NCBI GenBank assembly: GCA_015680685.1
Contig: MNCI01037935.1
Span: forward strand, 166,969-193,437
Direction: 5' to 3'
DNA length: 26,469 nt
Source of the DNA: Gnetum montanum
Taxonomy: Eukaryota; Streptophyta; Gnetopsida; Gnetales; Gnetaceae
Shown here: in pieces, positions 1-9,700 of the stretch
Layout of the letters: each line of letters begins with the position of its first letter
Numbering within the stretch: position 1 is the stretch's first letter
Made by a program: the position numbers and the translations under genes
The notes under the pieces: model-generated
What the model was told of the DNA's origin: nothing
What the model saw: only the letters and a program-made list of their open reading frames with translations
The model's database searches: none

Positions 1-1576
1 GACTGAGCTGAACACTCTGGGTTCAAGTAGGTTCAAATGAAATGAAATTTGGAGTGCTAGTGAGCGAGTTATGGATATGAAAGCAAGGGACGTGCAATCG
101 CAAGTCATGGAGAGAAATTTGAAAAACTTCCCCTACGTGAACAATTGCAAATAAGGTTGATTAGCACAAGGGGGTCATGTATATATATATTTTTATTGAA
201 GTTAGGGTGCTTAGAGAATGTACCGAATTTTTAATATTTCTTTGAAATTAAACGATGTAAACTAAGGACATATGGACTAAAGGGTTCCAGGGTAATTCAG
301 CTAGTTCTGAAGGCACAAAAATTATGATGATGTGTTTATCAATAAAGACCTTGGATGGGAGAAAAAGGCTATGTGATGATTCATAGGAGTGTTGAATCAG
401 AGGGATAGTAATAAGGGAAAGAATGTCGATTGAAAAATTAAGCTGAGGGTAAGAAATTGTGTATTCTAGCTAGGGAATTAATGAAGAGTACAACAAAATT
501 ACACAAGTGGGTCCTCCCAAAAGCAGGTTTCAACCTATTATGCCCTTGTGTAATCACACTTAAGGTGTCCGTGGGCACTAGAAGGGTTAATTGTAATCTG
601 CACTAACTCCACAAAATGCACACATGTAAATATCACAGGAATGAGATGAAAATTTTATGTTACATGGGTCACGAGCTACAATTACACGAACAGTGAGATG
701 AGATGAAGTATAGAAAGGGATCGTAGAGATTGGGACATGAGGTATCTAACCCAGGGCACAATGAATCCTGCGTGTAAAACATGATTAAGGTGTCATTAAC
801 CCATCATTCCAAGATTAGGACCAAGTCCATCCGTCTAAATAGTGACATCGCATTGTTTCATCCCATGATGAACAACTATGAGAGTACCATAACAACAAGG
901 TGTATGATCACTTGGCGTTTAGTACAAGGGAGGAGTGATTTTTTTGTTTTATGGCACTTCCTTTTTCTTTTCTCTTTCTTCTTCTCTCTTTTTTTTTCAC
1001 TTTACTGAATCTAGAGAAGCCTCCGACCTTCAGGCATGGGTGCATGTCTTTCCAGTGGGACCCCCTTGAATAGCTTTTGATTTTCAAGTACCCTTTTGAT
1101 TACTCTTACTCCCATTTTCATTAGATCTACAAGGATCTTAGTACAACCAGGTTACATGATAACACCCATAGATGTCACCAAAGAGAATCCGCAAGTTCCC
1201 TTGATGTCACACCCTAATCATTCCCTCTTGGTCCATCCTTCTTCATTCTGGGTACAATGAACACAAAATTAATTTTAAGTTTTAGAAATTTCAAGAATAT
1301 CACTGTATCCTTGAATAGAACCTCTTATTTATAGAGTGAATGAGTGGATGTAGTGAGCTCACTGTTTCAAATAATTGATCACTTATGACTTAATAACATA
1401 AAACACACCTCAACCAACGATCCACATGAGTGTTTTATTCGTAGATGAGATTACTTACAAAAAGCGTAAAAAGACAAACACACAAAAAGATAAAACAAAA
1501 AGTTGAAAAATGAAAAATTGAAAAAATAAAAATTTGTAAAATTAAAATTAAAAAAAATGAAAAATAATTATTCATC
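1..1576. other. Non-coding region 3' of the element 1 gag
   Basis: No reading frame here looks like a retroelement or host protein. Read on the minus strand it follows the gag stop codon, where an autonomous Ty3/gypsy element would carry protease, RT and integrase. None of these is visible, so this is probably the long 3' untranslated part of a gag-only element that continues beyond the window. Positions 1481-1566 are an A-rich tract directly downstream of gag. A TATAAATA lies on the minus strand at 1326-1333 and shares 14 bases of context with the TATA box of LTR 1, but the sequence around it is otherwise unlike the LTR. Confidence 0.5.
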
Positions 1577-3745
1577 CTACTTGTTATTAGAATGAGGGGT
1601 ATCCCTCATAGCTAAATAGTTGTGGACGGCATGGATTAATAATTGACGACTGGAATCCTTGCTTCTCGGAAATCTTGGGACTCGGTCATACTTACCCCGT
1701 CGGGTTTCACACACTGGGTTATAAGGAGCATAGTGGGGCAATTTATACAATGTAGTTCCAGGATAACAAGTTAACCCACTATGATATTCGAGACCATTAG
1801 ATTGTATGCAAGGATTAATAAAGGAAGGTTGAGGATCCTGGCATGCTGGAAATATTGGAACTGGTTCATACTCACCCCATTGGGGTTCACACACTTGATT
1901 GTAGTAAGCATAGTGGGGCACTTCATACGATGTAGTTCCCAAATAACGAGTTGACCCACTATGATGTTGGTGACCATTAGATGGTATGCAAGGATTGGGT
2001 TGATGCCTCCCATGGTTGTGTTCATTGGGCCGTATGGTTGTTGGAGTGTCAGTTGTTGGCCCTAATGAAGTTACATGAGGCGTTGGGTTCGAAGGTAAAG
2101 GTGCACCATAGTATGGGGCTTGTGCTAAGTTGGAAGATGTAGTGGCCTCTAAATTATGTTGTCCCTTCCTACGACCGTGTTTAAAGAAAGGACGCTTCTG
2201 ATATTGAGGAGGCTCTTCATTGCTGTTAGTAGCAGTAGCATAAGTGTTATTCGTGGGTTGTGGTGGTGCAGGTACGTAAGGGGAAGTTGGTGGTGATGTA
2301 TAAGGAGGGAAAGGATGAGAATGCTGAAAGTTAGGAGGAGGATAAGGTGCACAATGTAGTGGTTGTGTTGGAGGCATGGGTTGATAGTATTGTGGGGAAT
2401 GGTAGTGTGGTGAGATAAAGTATGTTGGCTCAGTTGGAGAAACAGGATGTTGAACATGATAATCATTTGGATTCGGAAAATACGAAGGGTGCCTCCAGTC
2501 TAAGGGTGGTCTCCCCCACGACCGGGATTGTTGCCACTGTGATCGAACACAGTATCTCTGTACGAACTCTGGATGTAATGCGTTTCCCCAATGCTCATAT
2601 AAATGTGACAAGATTGGGCATTGATCCTTGGGGTGATCGTAGAGGCATATGTTGCATTCATATGTATAATTGGCAGTTGAGCTCTTCTTTTCTTTATCCC
2701 TTCTTTCCGATTGTCTAATGTTTTGTCCTGCTTCCTGGGTTGTCAAAACCTTATCTCCAATAATGTTAATATATTCTCCACACTTTTGATTCATCCATTC
2801 CAACATCTTATTGATCTTTGCCTCAGCTTCTTCTAACAATTGTTGTATTGGCAAAGATGATGTTTCCACCTTGAGATTTGTTGATCTCTCCTTGTTATGA
2901 TCCTGGACCTTTGTTGAGTTGTGATTTTGGTCCCGTTGATGTTTTTCAACACTCTCCCATCTAGCAATTTCTCCTTCTTCTTTTGCTACCCATTGAATAA
3001 GCTCTTGCATTTGGTGGGTTCGTAGGTTATATAGTTGACCTTGGGCATATACTCCTAAAGTCTCTCTTGTTTCATTACGTAGCCCATCAATGATATGATA
3101 CATTAGCCTTTCCTCGGAAAACCCATGGCTTGGACAATTGTTTAACAGTGCATAATATCTTTCCAAGGCCATGTCCAAGGGTTCATGTTGTGCTTGTTTC
3201 CATCCTTGGATTTGTTTCCTCAAGGCTGACACTCTTGCGTAGGTTTGATATTTTTCGTTAAAGACCTCTACCATTGTTGACCAGTGTCGTATCGAATTTG
3301 GTTTTAACGATCTATACCATACTTTAGCTTGGTCAACGAGTGTCATAGGAAAGAGCTTCAGTTTTTGCCAACTGTTATCAATGTTATTCCATGTGCAGGC
3401 ATCGTAGAAGGCTAGTAAATGTTGATGCGGATCTAAGTCATAGCCTCCTGAAAATTTGGGAAAGTTGTTTAAATCGAGCCTGGGTAGTCGGCTCTCTTTA
3501 CGATGCCTACGTGAGATTCGAACAGCCTCTTGTATTTGCGTTAAGCTTGTAGTGGCCAGTGGGGGTTCATCGTCATCGGGTAAGTTAGGCTTTCGTGTAT
3601 TATGATGACGTTGTTTTTGTTCATTCTTATAGGAAACTCCCACTTCAGGTTGTATACTCCAATCTTCATCGTCATATAGCTCATTGGTTCTCCAATGAAC
3701 TTCCTCACTAAGTGTGGCGTTATTATCATCTTGTAGGAGAGGCAT
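1577..3745 (-). CDS. Intact LTR-retrotransposon Gag polyprotein (Athila/Tat-like)
   Basis: An uninterrupted 722-codon Gag, which would form the cytoplasmic particle that packages element RNA. Residues about 86-260 match the plant Retrotrans_gag pattern: FPKFSGGYDLDPHQHL, then W-Q-K-L-KLFPMTL, then VWYRSLKP, and further on YYALLNNCPSHGFSEE and HIIDGLRNETRETL. Residues 364-376 form a zinc knuckle, C-x2-C-x3-H-x4-C, the spacing I associate with Athila-type Gag. A coiled-coil-prone stretch lies around 300-320. From about 400 the protein is rich in Pro, Tyr, His and Gln, and residues 584-643 and 644-703 are a tandem duplication of 60 residues. The start codon is about 110 bases downstream of the primer site, with no earlier in-frame ATG needed. 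The frame has no stop or shift, unlike every other element here, which points to recent insertion or retained function. No protease, RT or integrase follows. Family placement is inferred from motifs only. Confidence 0.88.
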   Translation of the reverse strand: MPLLQDDNNATLSEEVHWRTNELYDDEDWSIQPEVGVSYKNEQKQRHHNTRKPNLPDDDEPPLATTSLTQIQEAVRISRRHRKESRLPRLDLNNFPKFSGGYDLDPHQHLLAFYDACTWNNIDNSWQKLKLFPMTLVDQAKVWYRSLKPNSIRHWSTMVEVFNEKYQTYARVSALRKQIQGWKQAQHEPLDMALERYYALLNNCPSHGFSEERLMYHIIDGLRNETRETLGVYAQGQLYNLRTHQMQELIQWVAKEEGEIARWESVEKHQRDQNHNSTKVQDHNKERSTNLKVETSSLPIQQLLEEAEAKINKMLEWMNQKCGEYINIIGDKVLTTQEAGQNIRQSERRDKEKKSSTANYTYECNICLYDHPKDQCPILSHLYEHWGNALHPEFVQRYCVRSQWQQSRSWGRPPLDWRHPSYFPNPNDYHVQHPVSPTEPTYFISPHYHSPQYYQPMPPTQPLHCAPYPPPNFQHSHPFPPYTSPPTSPYVPAPPQPTNNTYATATNSNEEPPQYQKRPFFKHGRRKGQHNLEATTSSNLAQAPYYGAPLPSNPTPHVTSLGPTTDTPTTIRPNEHNHGRHQPNPCIPSNGHQHHSGSTRYLGTTSYEVPHYAYYNQVCEPQWGEYEPVPIFPACQDPQPSFINPCIQSNGLEYHSGLTCYPGTTLYKLPHYAPYNPVCETRRGKYDRVPRFPRSKDSSRQLLIHAVHNYLAMRDTPHSNNK

Positions 3746-3857
3746 TGTTGTGTGTGAATTTATGTGACTTTTTATAATTACTTCTTTTTAAGAGATATAT
3801 CGTTAAGTTCTTTACAGCGACCTTGTATGATATAACTAATCTAGATAACTAGCACCA

Positions 3858-3875
3858 TCCCCGGCAACGGCGCCA
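3858..3875 (-). promoter_or_regulatory. Primer-binding site for tRNA-Asp
   Basis: The plus strand reads TCCCCGGCAACGGCGCCA, which equals the 3' end including CCA of plant tRNA-Asp(GUC) as I know it. On the element's strand this is the complementary primer site TGGCGCCGTTGCCGGGGA. It sits one base from the LTR boundary and about 110 bases before the gag start, so it fixes the element's orientation as minus. Confidence 0.93.
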
Positions 3876-4168
3876 ATGATGAGTGGCGAGGTACCCCTAC
3901 ACTCAACCATACGAAACGAGCGTCGCACGCGCGATCCGGTCGAACTCCGCATATGGACTAGTTGTGGCACCTAGATTGTTAGCCTTAGGTCGCAGTTCGC
4001 TGTCTTCCCATCTAGACTAGTTTTGCATATGTCACGTATGGTTTAGTCTAGATGAGGTGTATGATGTGTTCCTAATTCTAACGCTACTCCTGATGGCAGT
4101 GGAAAATAATATTTAACTAAATCTAAGCTAAGAAGAAAAGGGTAAGAAAATATAATCTAGCCTAAGTA

Positions 4169-4480
4169 CGATGAGCAACCGATTCCTTGATCAACCGTAC
4201 ACATCTTGGACCTCGTGCACGACTACCACTGGGACTACCAAGCATAGGCCTAGGTATGCCACTGGGATTACCAAGCGCAGACCCCAAATACGCCACTGGG
4301 TTACCAAGCGTAGATCCCCCTAGCTACACCACTGGGCTACCAAGCAGTCACACTTAAATGCTCAAAATCAAGTCGTACTCGTTCTGCTTCTAAGAGTTTA
4401 AGGATGAGAGACTAATCGCGATGAGTAACCAATTCCTTAACTAGCCGTACACACCCGTAGATGCTCGTAGTCAAGGCGTA
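4169..4480 (-). repeat. Tandem repeats with hairpins in R-U5 of LTR 1
   Basis: Two interleaved repeats. One is about 30 bp, with core CACTGGGATTACCAAGCG, four copies between about 4227 and 4346. The other is about 65 bp, beginning GATGAGCAACCGATTCCTT, at about 4170 and 4419. The longer unit carries inverted arms: CTTGAT at 4186-4191 with ATCAAG at 4367-4372, and CTTAACTA at 4436-4443 with TAGTCAAG at 4468-4475. The single A-C mismatch in the second stem is a U-G wobble in the minus-strand RNA. The repeats lie downstream of the TATA box and so would be transcribed. Confidence 0.75.
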
Positions 4481-4744
4481 CTCACACCACGCTATGAAAG
4501 CAATAAATAACATTAAATAAATAACAAATAAATAGACTAAGTGAATGTTGCAATGATGAAGTAATCTCAATCTTTATTGTCAGTTATGTGCGTGTCCAAG
4601 TACGGCACACTCGAATAAAAACACCGTACAATCACATTCATCACACTGTGGGCAGACACGGGAAAAAATCTAACTCTGGAAGGATCAAACTACCAGAGCT
4701 TCGCTACTCTAAAACTGGGATCAAAATGAAGGAGAGCTGCCTCT

Positions 4745-4752
4745 TATTTATA
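4745..4752 (-). promoter_or_regulatory. TATA box of LTR 1
   Basis: TATAAATA on the minus strand about 200 bp inside the LTR's U3 end, followed by GC-richer sequence. It would start transcription near 4715-4725, leftwards into R-U5, the primer site and gag. Confidence 0.75.
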
Positions 4753-4768
4753 GAAATTGCGGCTGACT

Positions 4769-4837
4769 GTGATATCACGTACGCGATATCGCGACCCATG
4801 ATATATGGCATACGATATATAGCATATGCGATATCGC
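4769..4837 (-). promoter_or_regulatory. Cluster of GATATC palindromes in U3 of LTR 1
   Basis: Three perfect palindromes centred on GATATC: GTGATATCAC at 4769-4778, CGCGATATCGCG at 4782-4793 and GCGATATCGC at 4828-4837. The last two lie in a direct repeat that also contains CCATGATATA. They sit 17 to 85 bp upstream of the TATA box, where binding sites for a dimeric activator would be expected. The factor is unknown. Confidence 0.55.
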
Positions 4838-4952
4838 GGCCCATGATATAACGTGGGTGCCTTATCGTGGGTGCCTTAACGCGACCGTCAGCAATATGAG
4901 CAATTTCATGTCTCATCAGGGGCCCATAAAAGTAACTCATTGACATTCATCA

Positions 4953-6005
4953 ATTGATCAAAACTAAGTGGCTAACCAAGAAAAGGAGAAAGTAGTCTAG
5001 AATGCCTCAACCACTGAAGCTCAAGCATATGCTCATGTGAAGGCATTGAATACTACACAGGAAGAAAATAAGCATCTTGTTGCTGACAATGCAAGGTTGA
5101 CCATAGTTGAGAAGAATAAAAATATTTTAGAAGAGAGCATCCACCAATTGAGGGAGCAATTGGTGAGGCTCAACTAGGACATAAGTAGATTGGCTAGAGA
5201 GAATTAAATCCTCTCAATAGAGGAGGTATGTGCAATATGCTAGAAGTTTACAATTGAGAGAACTGTGTGGTATAATGAGGCTAAGAAGCATGAGAAGTTG
5301 AAAGAGCACTTCTAAGACCAGATCGGCATGTATAATCAAATCAATAAAAAAGAAATCTAGATGGTGAAGGCCTGCATCAGTTCCATGTTAGCATAGAACC
5401 TTGACTAGCAGCCTGCCTTGGATAGCTACGCCTTGGTCCACTAAGTAGAAGTGAAAAACAAGGACATGAAAATCAAAGATTTGAAAAAGTACATGGCATT
5501 AGCTAACCTTTGTTATGCTAACCTTGCCATGTTAATAGTAGCTTGGTCTAGAAATGAATTGGAACAACAAGTAGCAGCCACCTATGATTTATATGAGAAA
5601 GAGTTTGCATCTAGGAAAGATGTTCCATAGAAACTCCACATGGAAGACTCAGAATTAGAAAAAATTAAGGCTCACAACCATGGGTAGAGAGATTTAGCTT
5701 CAGAACTAGCCAAGAGATTAATAGATTATCATGGATTGAGGGAAAAGGATTAGAATTTTGAGGAGGAATGGAGGCATTTCATGGTGTGGTATGTGAAAGT
5801 TAATGGAGGAGGAGAAGTTGCAGGCACTTGTAGATCACTACAAATTCTAGAAGCCTATCAACAAGCGGGAGAAACCAATGAAAGAGCCACCACCTCCAAG
5901 AACTACATAGACTGCCCAAATTTTGTTATTTTGTCATGTCATGTCCATGTTTATCAAACACCACTACAGCATGAAAGAATTAGTTTGTGTTTCTGTCAGA
6001 GTTAG
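4953..6005 (+). pseudogene. Coiled-coil ORF of element C, broken by TAA/TAG stops only
   Basis: A single frame (codons starting at multiples of 3) runs from the LTR 1 boundary to the TAG at 6003 with no frameshift. It is interrupted at 4965, 4998, 5175, 5205, 5241, 5313, 5358, 5394, 5406, 5442, 5628, 5685 and 5751. All 13 stops are TAA or TAG (4 and 9) and none is TGA. The readable parts are rich in Glu, Lys, Leu, Gln and Asn with heptad-like spacing, for example ENKHLVADNARL and IHQLREQLVRLN, so a long coiled coil is likely. No catalytic motif is visible. It lies just before the LTR C start, the place of an extra or env-like ORF in Athila/Tat-type elements, and its 5' end is cut off by element 1. 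I do not recognise the protein family. Confidence 0.7.
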
Positions 6006-6097
6006 TTAATAATCCCATCCCTTCTAAATATTTTGTAAAGAACTTGTTCCTCATTTTGTATAACTCGAGGATGAGTTTTCATTCAATCGTGGGGTTA

Positions 6098-6936
6098 TGA
6101 TGAGTCATGTTTTGGTAGGGCTCCTATATTGGGACATAACCTTCGATGTTGGGGATCCGATATCACCTCATCCATGCTAGTGTATAAATATAACACTTGT
6201 GTGCACGGTTTGTAGGTAGAGAGATATAGATTTTAGACATAGACATAGAGAAGATTTATTAGTTTCTTTCCAATGCATGCTTGTAGTGTGATAAGTGATT
6301 GTATGACATCCTTATTTAAGTGTGACATACTTGGACATGTTACATATTTGACAATAAAGATCAAGATTACTTCCATCATTACAACATCCACTTAGCTTTA
6401 TTATTGTTAATTACTTAAATTCTTATTATTTTCCTTAGTTAATGTTTATCATTTATTTCTTTTTATTTTTTTTTCATTCAGCAGAATAAGTATGACTAAT
6501 CATGAGCTTTTAAGTGTAATTACTTAGTAAATCCAGTAGTGTTATCATTTGGTATGCCCAGTAATGGTACACTTGGTAATCTTAGCAGTAGTTGCATGAA
6601 GTCCAAGGCATGTACAGAAGGATAGGAATAGATACTCATCACATGTACGCTAATTTATACTTTACTTTCCATTGTGAATTAGTTAAATAATTGATTTTCT
6701 TATTATTGTTAGGAGTAGCTATAGGCCCAAACAACATCAATTATCATATGCCTCACTTTGGACTAAACCATACGTGACAAAGCTACCACTAGTCCAAGTG
6801 GAAGGATGGTGAACTGTAATTAAGACATAATGATCTAGATGCCACAACTAGTCCCATCCATAGAATTCAATCAGATCATGCATGAACACTTGTGATTCAT
6901 ATGGTTTGGCATAAGGGGTAACTTGTCACTTCATTA
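6098..6936 (+). mobile_element. Decayed 3' LTR of element C (LTR C)
   Basis: Begins TGATGAGTCATG after a G-rich stretch at 6088-6094 (possible polypurine tract) and ends near TCATTA at 6936, a mutated TCATCA. It aligns with the reverse complement of LTR 1 along most of R-U5: shared blocks include ACTAAACCATACGTGACA at about 6762 and TGCCACAACTAGTCC at about 6840. It has one divergent repeat unit where LTRs 1 and D have several. No primer site follows, as expected for a 3' LTR. Possible target flank CTAAT at 6937-6941. Differences from LTR 1 are largely transitions, so it is old. Confidence 0.75.
6183..6190 (+). promoter_or_regulatory. TATA box of LTR C
   Basis: TATAAATA about 85 bp into LTR C, in the same relative order as in LTR 1 (U3, TATA, repeats, conserved U5 block). 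Probably no longer functional given the LTR's decay. Confidence 0.5.
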
Positions 6937-8631
6937 CTAATCCTACCTAACTAGAAATTGAAGTTCATTTTTAATTATATTTAAATATTGTATAAATTAG
7001 ACTTATTAAGAAAGTACCTTAGGATAATGTCCTACATAAAATTTGACCTTACCAATGTGTCTAGGACATTCAAAAATGTTAGGTTTAACCCTTGGCTCAC
7101 TAAAATTAGAACTATGATTTTTGAGATATTACATTTTCTAGTTTGCTAAAATACCCTAAAAATTTTAGCATTGAACTAGGTGACCATGACATGTATAGCT
7201 TAGAAAAGATTCAACATACGATTAGATAGAACACTCAACAAGGATTCCATAGGTTGAAATGGAATTAGATTTGGAGTCCTTATGTACGTGGAATGAGTAT
7301 TGAACATTAAGGGTATTAGTAGACAGAGAAAATGAGGAAATGAGTTTATGAAAATATAAATAGAAAAAAGTTAAATTTAAAAGTCAAAGGTGGTAGGCAA
7401 CACACGTTCATGTGCAAGGTAGTTTTTATTAAGTAAAGAATATATATACAAGCTTTACATGTATTATATATTAACATATTTACCTTTCTTCACTACCTTC
7501 CTCATCCCTATGCATCAAGAAACTTTTATTTTTGAAAAGAAGCCATTTCTTACATAGTTTCTTTTTTTGTGAACCATTTTTAGCCCAATTTCTTTCATTT
7601 GAATCTCATTTCTTTCACTTCTAAATACTTACCTAGACCATGTGTCGTGTTGCATGTGATGTGTCCACAAAGAAATAGATTTTGGCTTTCGATATGTCTT
7701 ATTTTGGATCATAAGGGGGTTTCTAGTGTAATAGTTCAAAGTAAAGTAGTAAAAGGCTGATTTTAAGCATCTTGATGGGTAAGAAAGATTATTTTAATTT
7801 CCTTTTTATGTAGCTATCCTATTTTGCTATGGATTTTGTATGCTTTCTTTCTACCTTCTAGTTTTTCATCATTCTTTTATGATTTTAATTATTCTACAGA
7901 GATTCTACCAAATTTTCACCATTTTGGACTTGATAGCATATAGAAATTAATATTTTAATTGTGTCTAGGTCATGTTATGTCTTTTGGATGAAATTTTGAA
8001 TTGTGTTAAAACTTTGTTCAACTTTTTTCTTGGATATTTTATGATTAATTTCGATTAGCCCATGATATAAATATGATTTTGCAAGAATTTTATGGAATTT
8101 TGGCTTTTATGGATTTTTTGCCATTTTGGAAAATCTTGTGAACGTTTGGAATAAAATAATAATATTTATGTCACTAATTTTTCTTAGTTCGTAGTGGGAG
8201 CCATGAATCTTTTAGATGCCCTCATCTACATGTAGTAGGGGAGTGTTCCTTAGTCGGATCCATCCCATGGGAACAATGATTATTGGATGAATTTTGTACA
8301 CTGGATTTTGATTCATAAGTTCATGTAAGGCTATGGATTTGTCGAGACCATGGCACTAAGTAGTTGAGTCTAGTGGTGTGCGGTGAGGCATAGTCAAGAC
8401 CTATTTGTTCGATGATACATTTGCCTTTACCATTGAGGATGTTAGTAATGAGGCTATTGCCAAGACTCGTCCATGAGTGACTTGTTTGGGTTCACAAAGA
8501 TAATTTGATGATAGTAGTGAGGTTATTCCAAGAGTTGTCAATGAGTCCCTTTAGTAGTGAGGGAAACCAAGACCTAGTCTTTGGAGATGCTTGGTTAGAA
8601 TAAATTCTTTGAAAATTTTATTGGATAAATT
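6937..8631. other. AT-rich non-coding stretch
   Basis: No credible reading frame. From about 8370 to 8585 there is a degenerate repeat in which GAGG followed by a CCAAGA-like motif recurs (near 8384, 8451, 8521 and 8558), which may be worn LTR sequence. The rest shows no repeat, RNA gene or motif I can name. It is probably old retroelement debris, given what surrounds it. Confidence 0.45.
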
Positions 8632-9559
8632 TGTAACATCTTTGAATATTAAATAATTAAATAATTAAAATAGTTATTCTTTGGACATTTAGATTTAATT
8701 TGGATTTCCTTAAAAAAGGAAAATTTGTGGTATTTCTAGTCCTTGAAACATTTTTCAATATTTAACTAGAAATTTTTACCTAGTCCATATCCTAAGCCTT
8801 TTGGCCCATAACCTTTATGCTCCATGAAGAGGGAAATATAATAATCTTTCTTATTTGAGGGATTTTGACTTCTCTTGTATTTCGATGTAGATAGCTCAAA
8901 GTATCCAAGAAGTCATGGAAAGAGGGATATGGGATGAAAGGTTGATTAATTCTATATAAGATGGACCCTCTAAACTTAAAAAATTATTTCTCTATATTTT
9001 GTGATTTTGTAAAATATAAACCTTATATAATTTTTGGATACTTGTGCCATAGACCTATTTTTGTGAATAAATAATAAAGTATGACTAATATGAAATTGTC
9101 GTTTATGCTATTTGCACCATGAGATTGAAAGGATTAATTTTCATTTCAAAGCATGTTATATTATATTTTAATATTTTATTTACTTATTAATTATTAATTT
9201 TATTACTTAATTTGGTAAATTTTAGAGTTAAATATTTTTATTTCTACATGTCTAATTAAGGTGAAACAAGTGTTGTTGGGATCATTATTTTGTATACTAT
9301 TTTATGATGCAATTAGTGAAAAGTTTAATTTCTACATGTTTGTGAATGCATAAATATCTATTTTTCTCCATTTAAATTTTAGTTAATTATGTATGTGAGT
9401 AATTTAAAATTTTTCTACACTGTATTGCTCTACTATAATTAATAATATTTATTTATTTAATAACTTCCTTTTGAATTAGTAAATCAAGGTTAAATCTAGA
9501 TCCTTAGGGTTTTGTAACATCTCTATTATTTATTTATAGGAATTTATAGATAATTAATG
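8632..9559 (+). mobile_element. LTR-like block, boundaries uncertain
   Basis: Starts TGTAACATC, like many chromovirus LTRs, and near 9550 reads GGGTGTTATA, like a worn GTGTTACA end. In between are a TATATAA at 8953-8959 and an AATAAA at 9066-9071, in the right order for U3, R and U5. A second TGTAACATC at 9513 confuses the right edge. No partner copy is in the window, so this rests on LTR-like architecture alone. Confidence 0.35.
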
Positions 9560-9700
9560 AGGGTGTTATAGAGACAATGAAATAGGTTTTAGCTTGGGAT
9601 TGATGAGATTAAAATTTTGGGTAAGATAATTGCATCAGTGCATATACATTGGTGCATATGCACTAACACAATGCTAATTGTTCTAGCATAGATTCATTGA

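Larger units (their letters stand above)
3877..4952 (-). mobile_element. 5' LTR of element 1 (LTR 1)
   Basis: A 1076-bp LTR bounded by TGATGA and TCATCA, a 6-bp inverted terminal repeat of the usual TG...CA type, with the primer site directly inside it. In the direction of transcription it has about 200 bp of U3 with GATATC palindromes, a TATA box at 4752-4745, and a long R-U5 carrying tandem repeats and hairpins. The outer flank is ATTGA (4953-4957), the expected 5-bp target duplication; its partner is outside the window. The LTR interrupts the decayed element C ORF. LTR D (25754 to end) is a close relative in the same orientation and LTR C (6098-6936) an older one in the opposite orientation. 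Confidence 0.9.

Noticed and set aside
781-1008. 75-codon open frame ending in a Phe/Leu-rich run
   Set aside because: The hydrophobic tail comes from a TTTCTTTTTC tract; no motif, no context and no similarity to a retroelement protein.
1321-1334. TATA box identical in 14 bases to that of LTR 1, suggesting a left LTR
   Set aside because: No other LTR 1 sequence (palindromes, repeats, ends) lies around it, so a second LTR cannot be claimed.
1771-2718. Open frames on either strand inside gag (1771-2025, 2149-2466, 2422-2718)
   Set aside because: Shadows of the long, well-supported Gag frame and its biased Pro/His/Tyr codons.
3858-3875. tRNA-Asp gene fragment
   Set aside because: Only the 3' 18 bases including the non-encoded CCA are present; this is a primer-binding site.
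4227-4346. Evenly spaced CACTGGGATTACCAAGCG repeats considered as a CRISPR array
   Set aside because: Spacers are short and similar to each other, the array is inside an LTR, and there are no cas genes; it is a tandem repeat.
4953-6005. Alternative genetic code (TAA/TAG = Gln)
   Set aside because: Other elements in the window use TAA/TAG as disabling mutations alongside TGA and frameshifts, and the intact gag follows the standard code.
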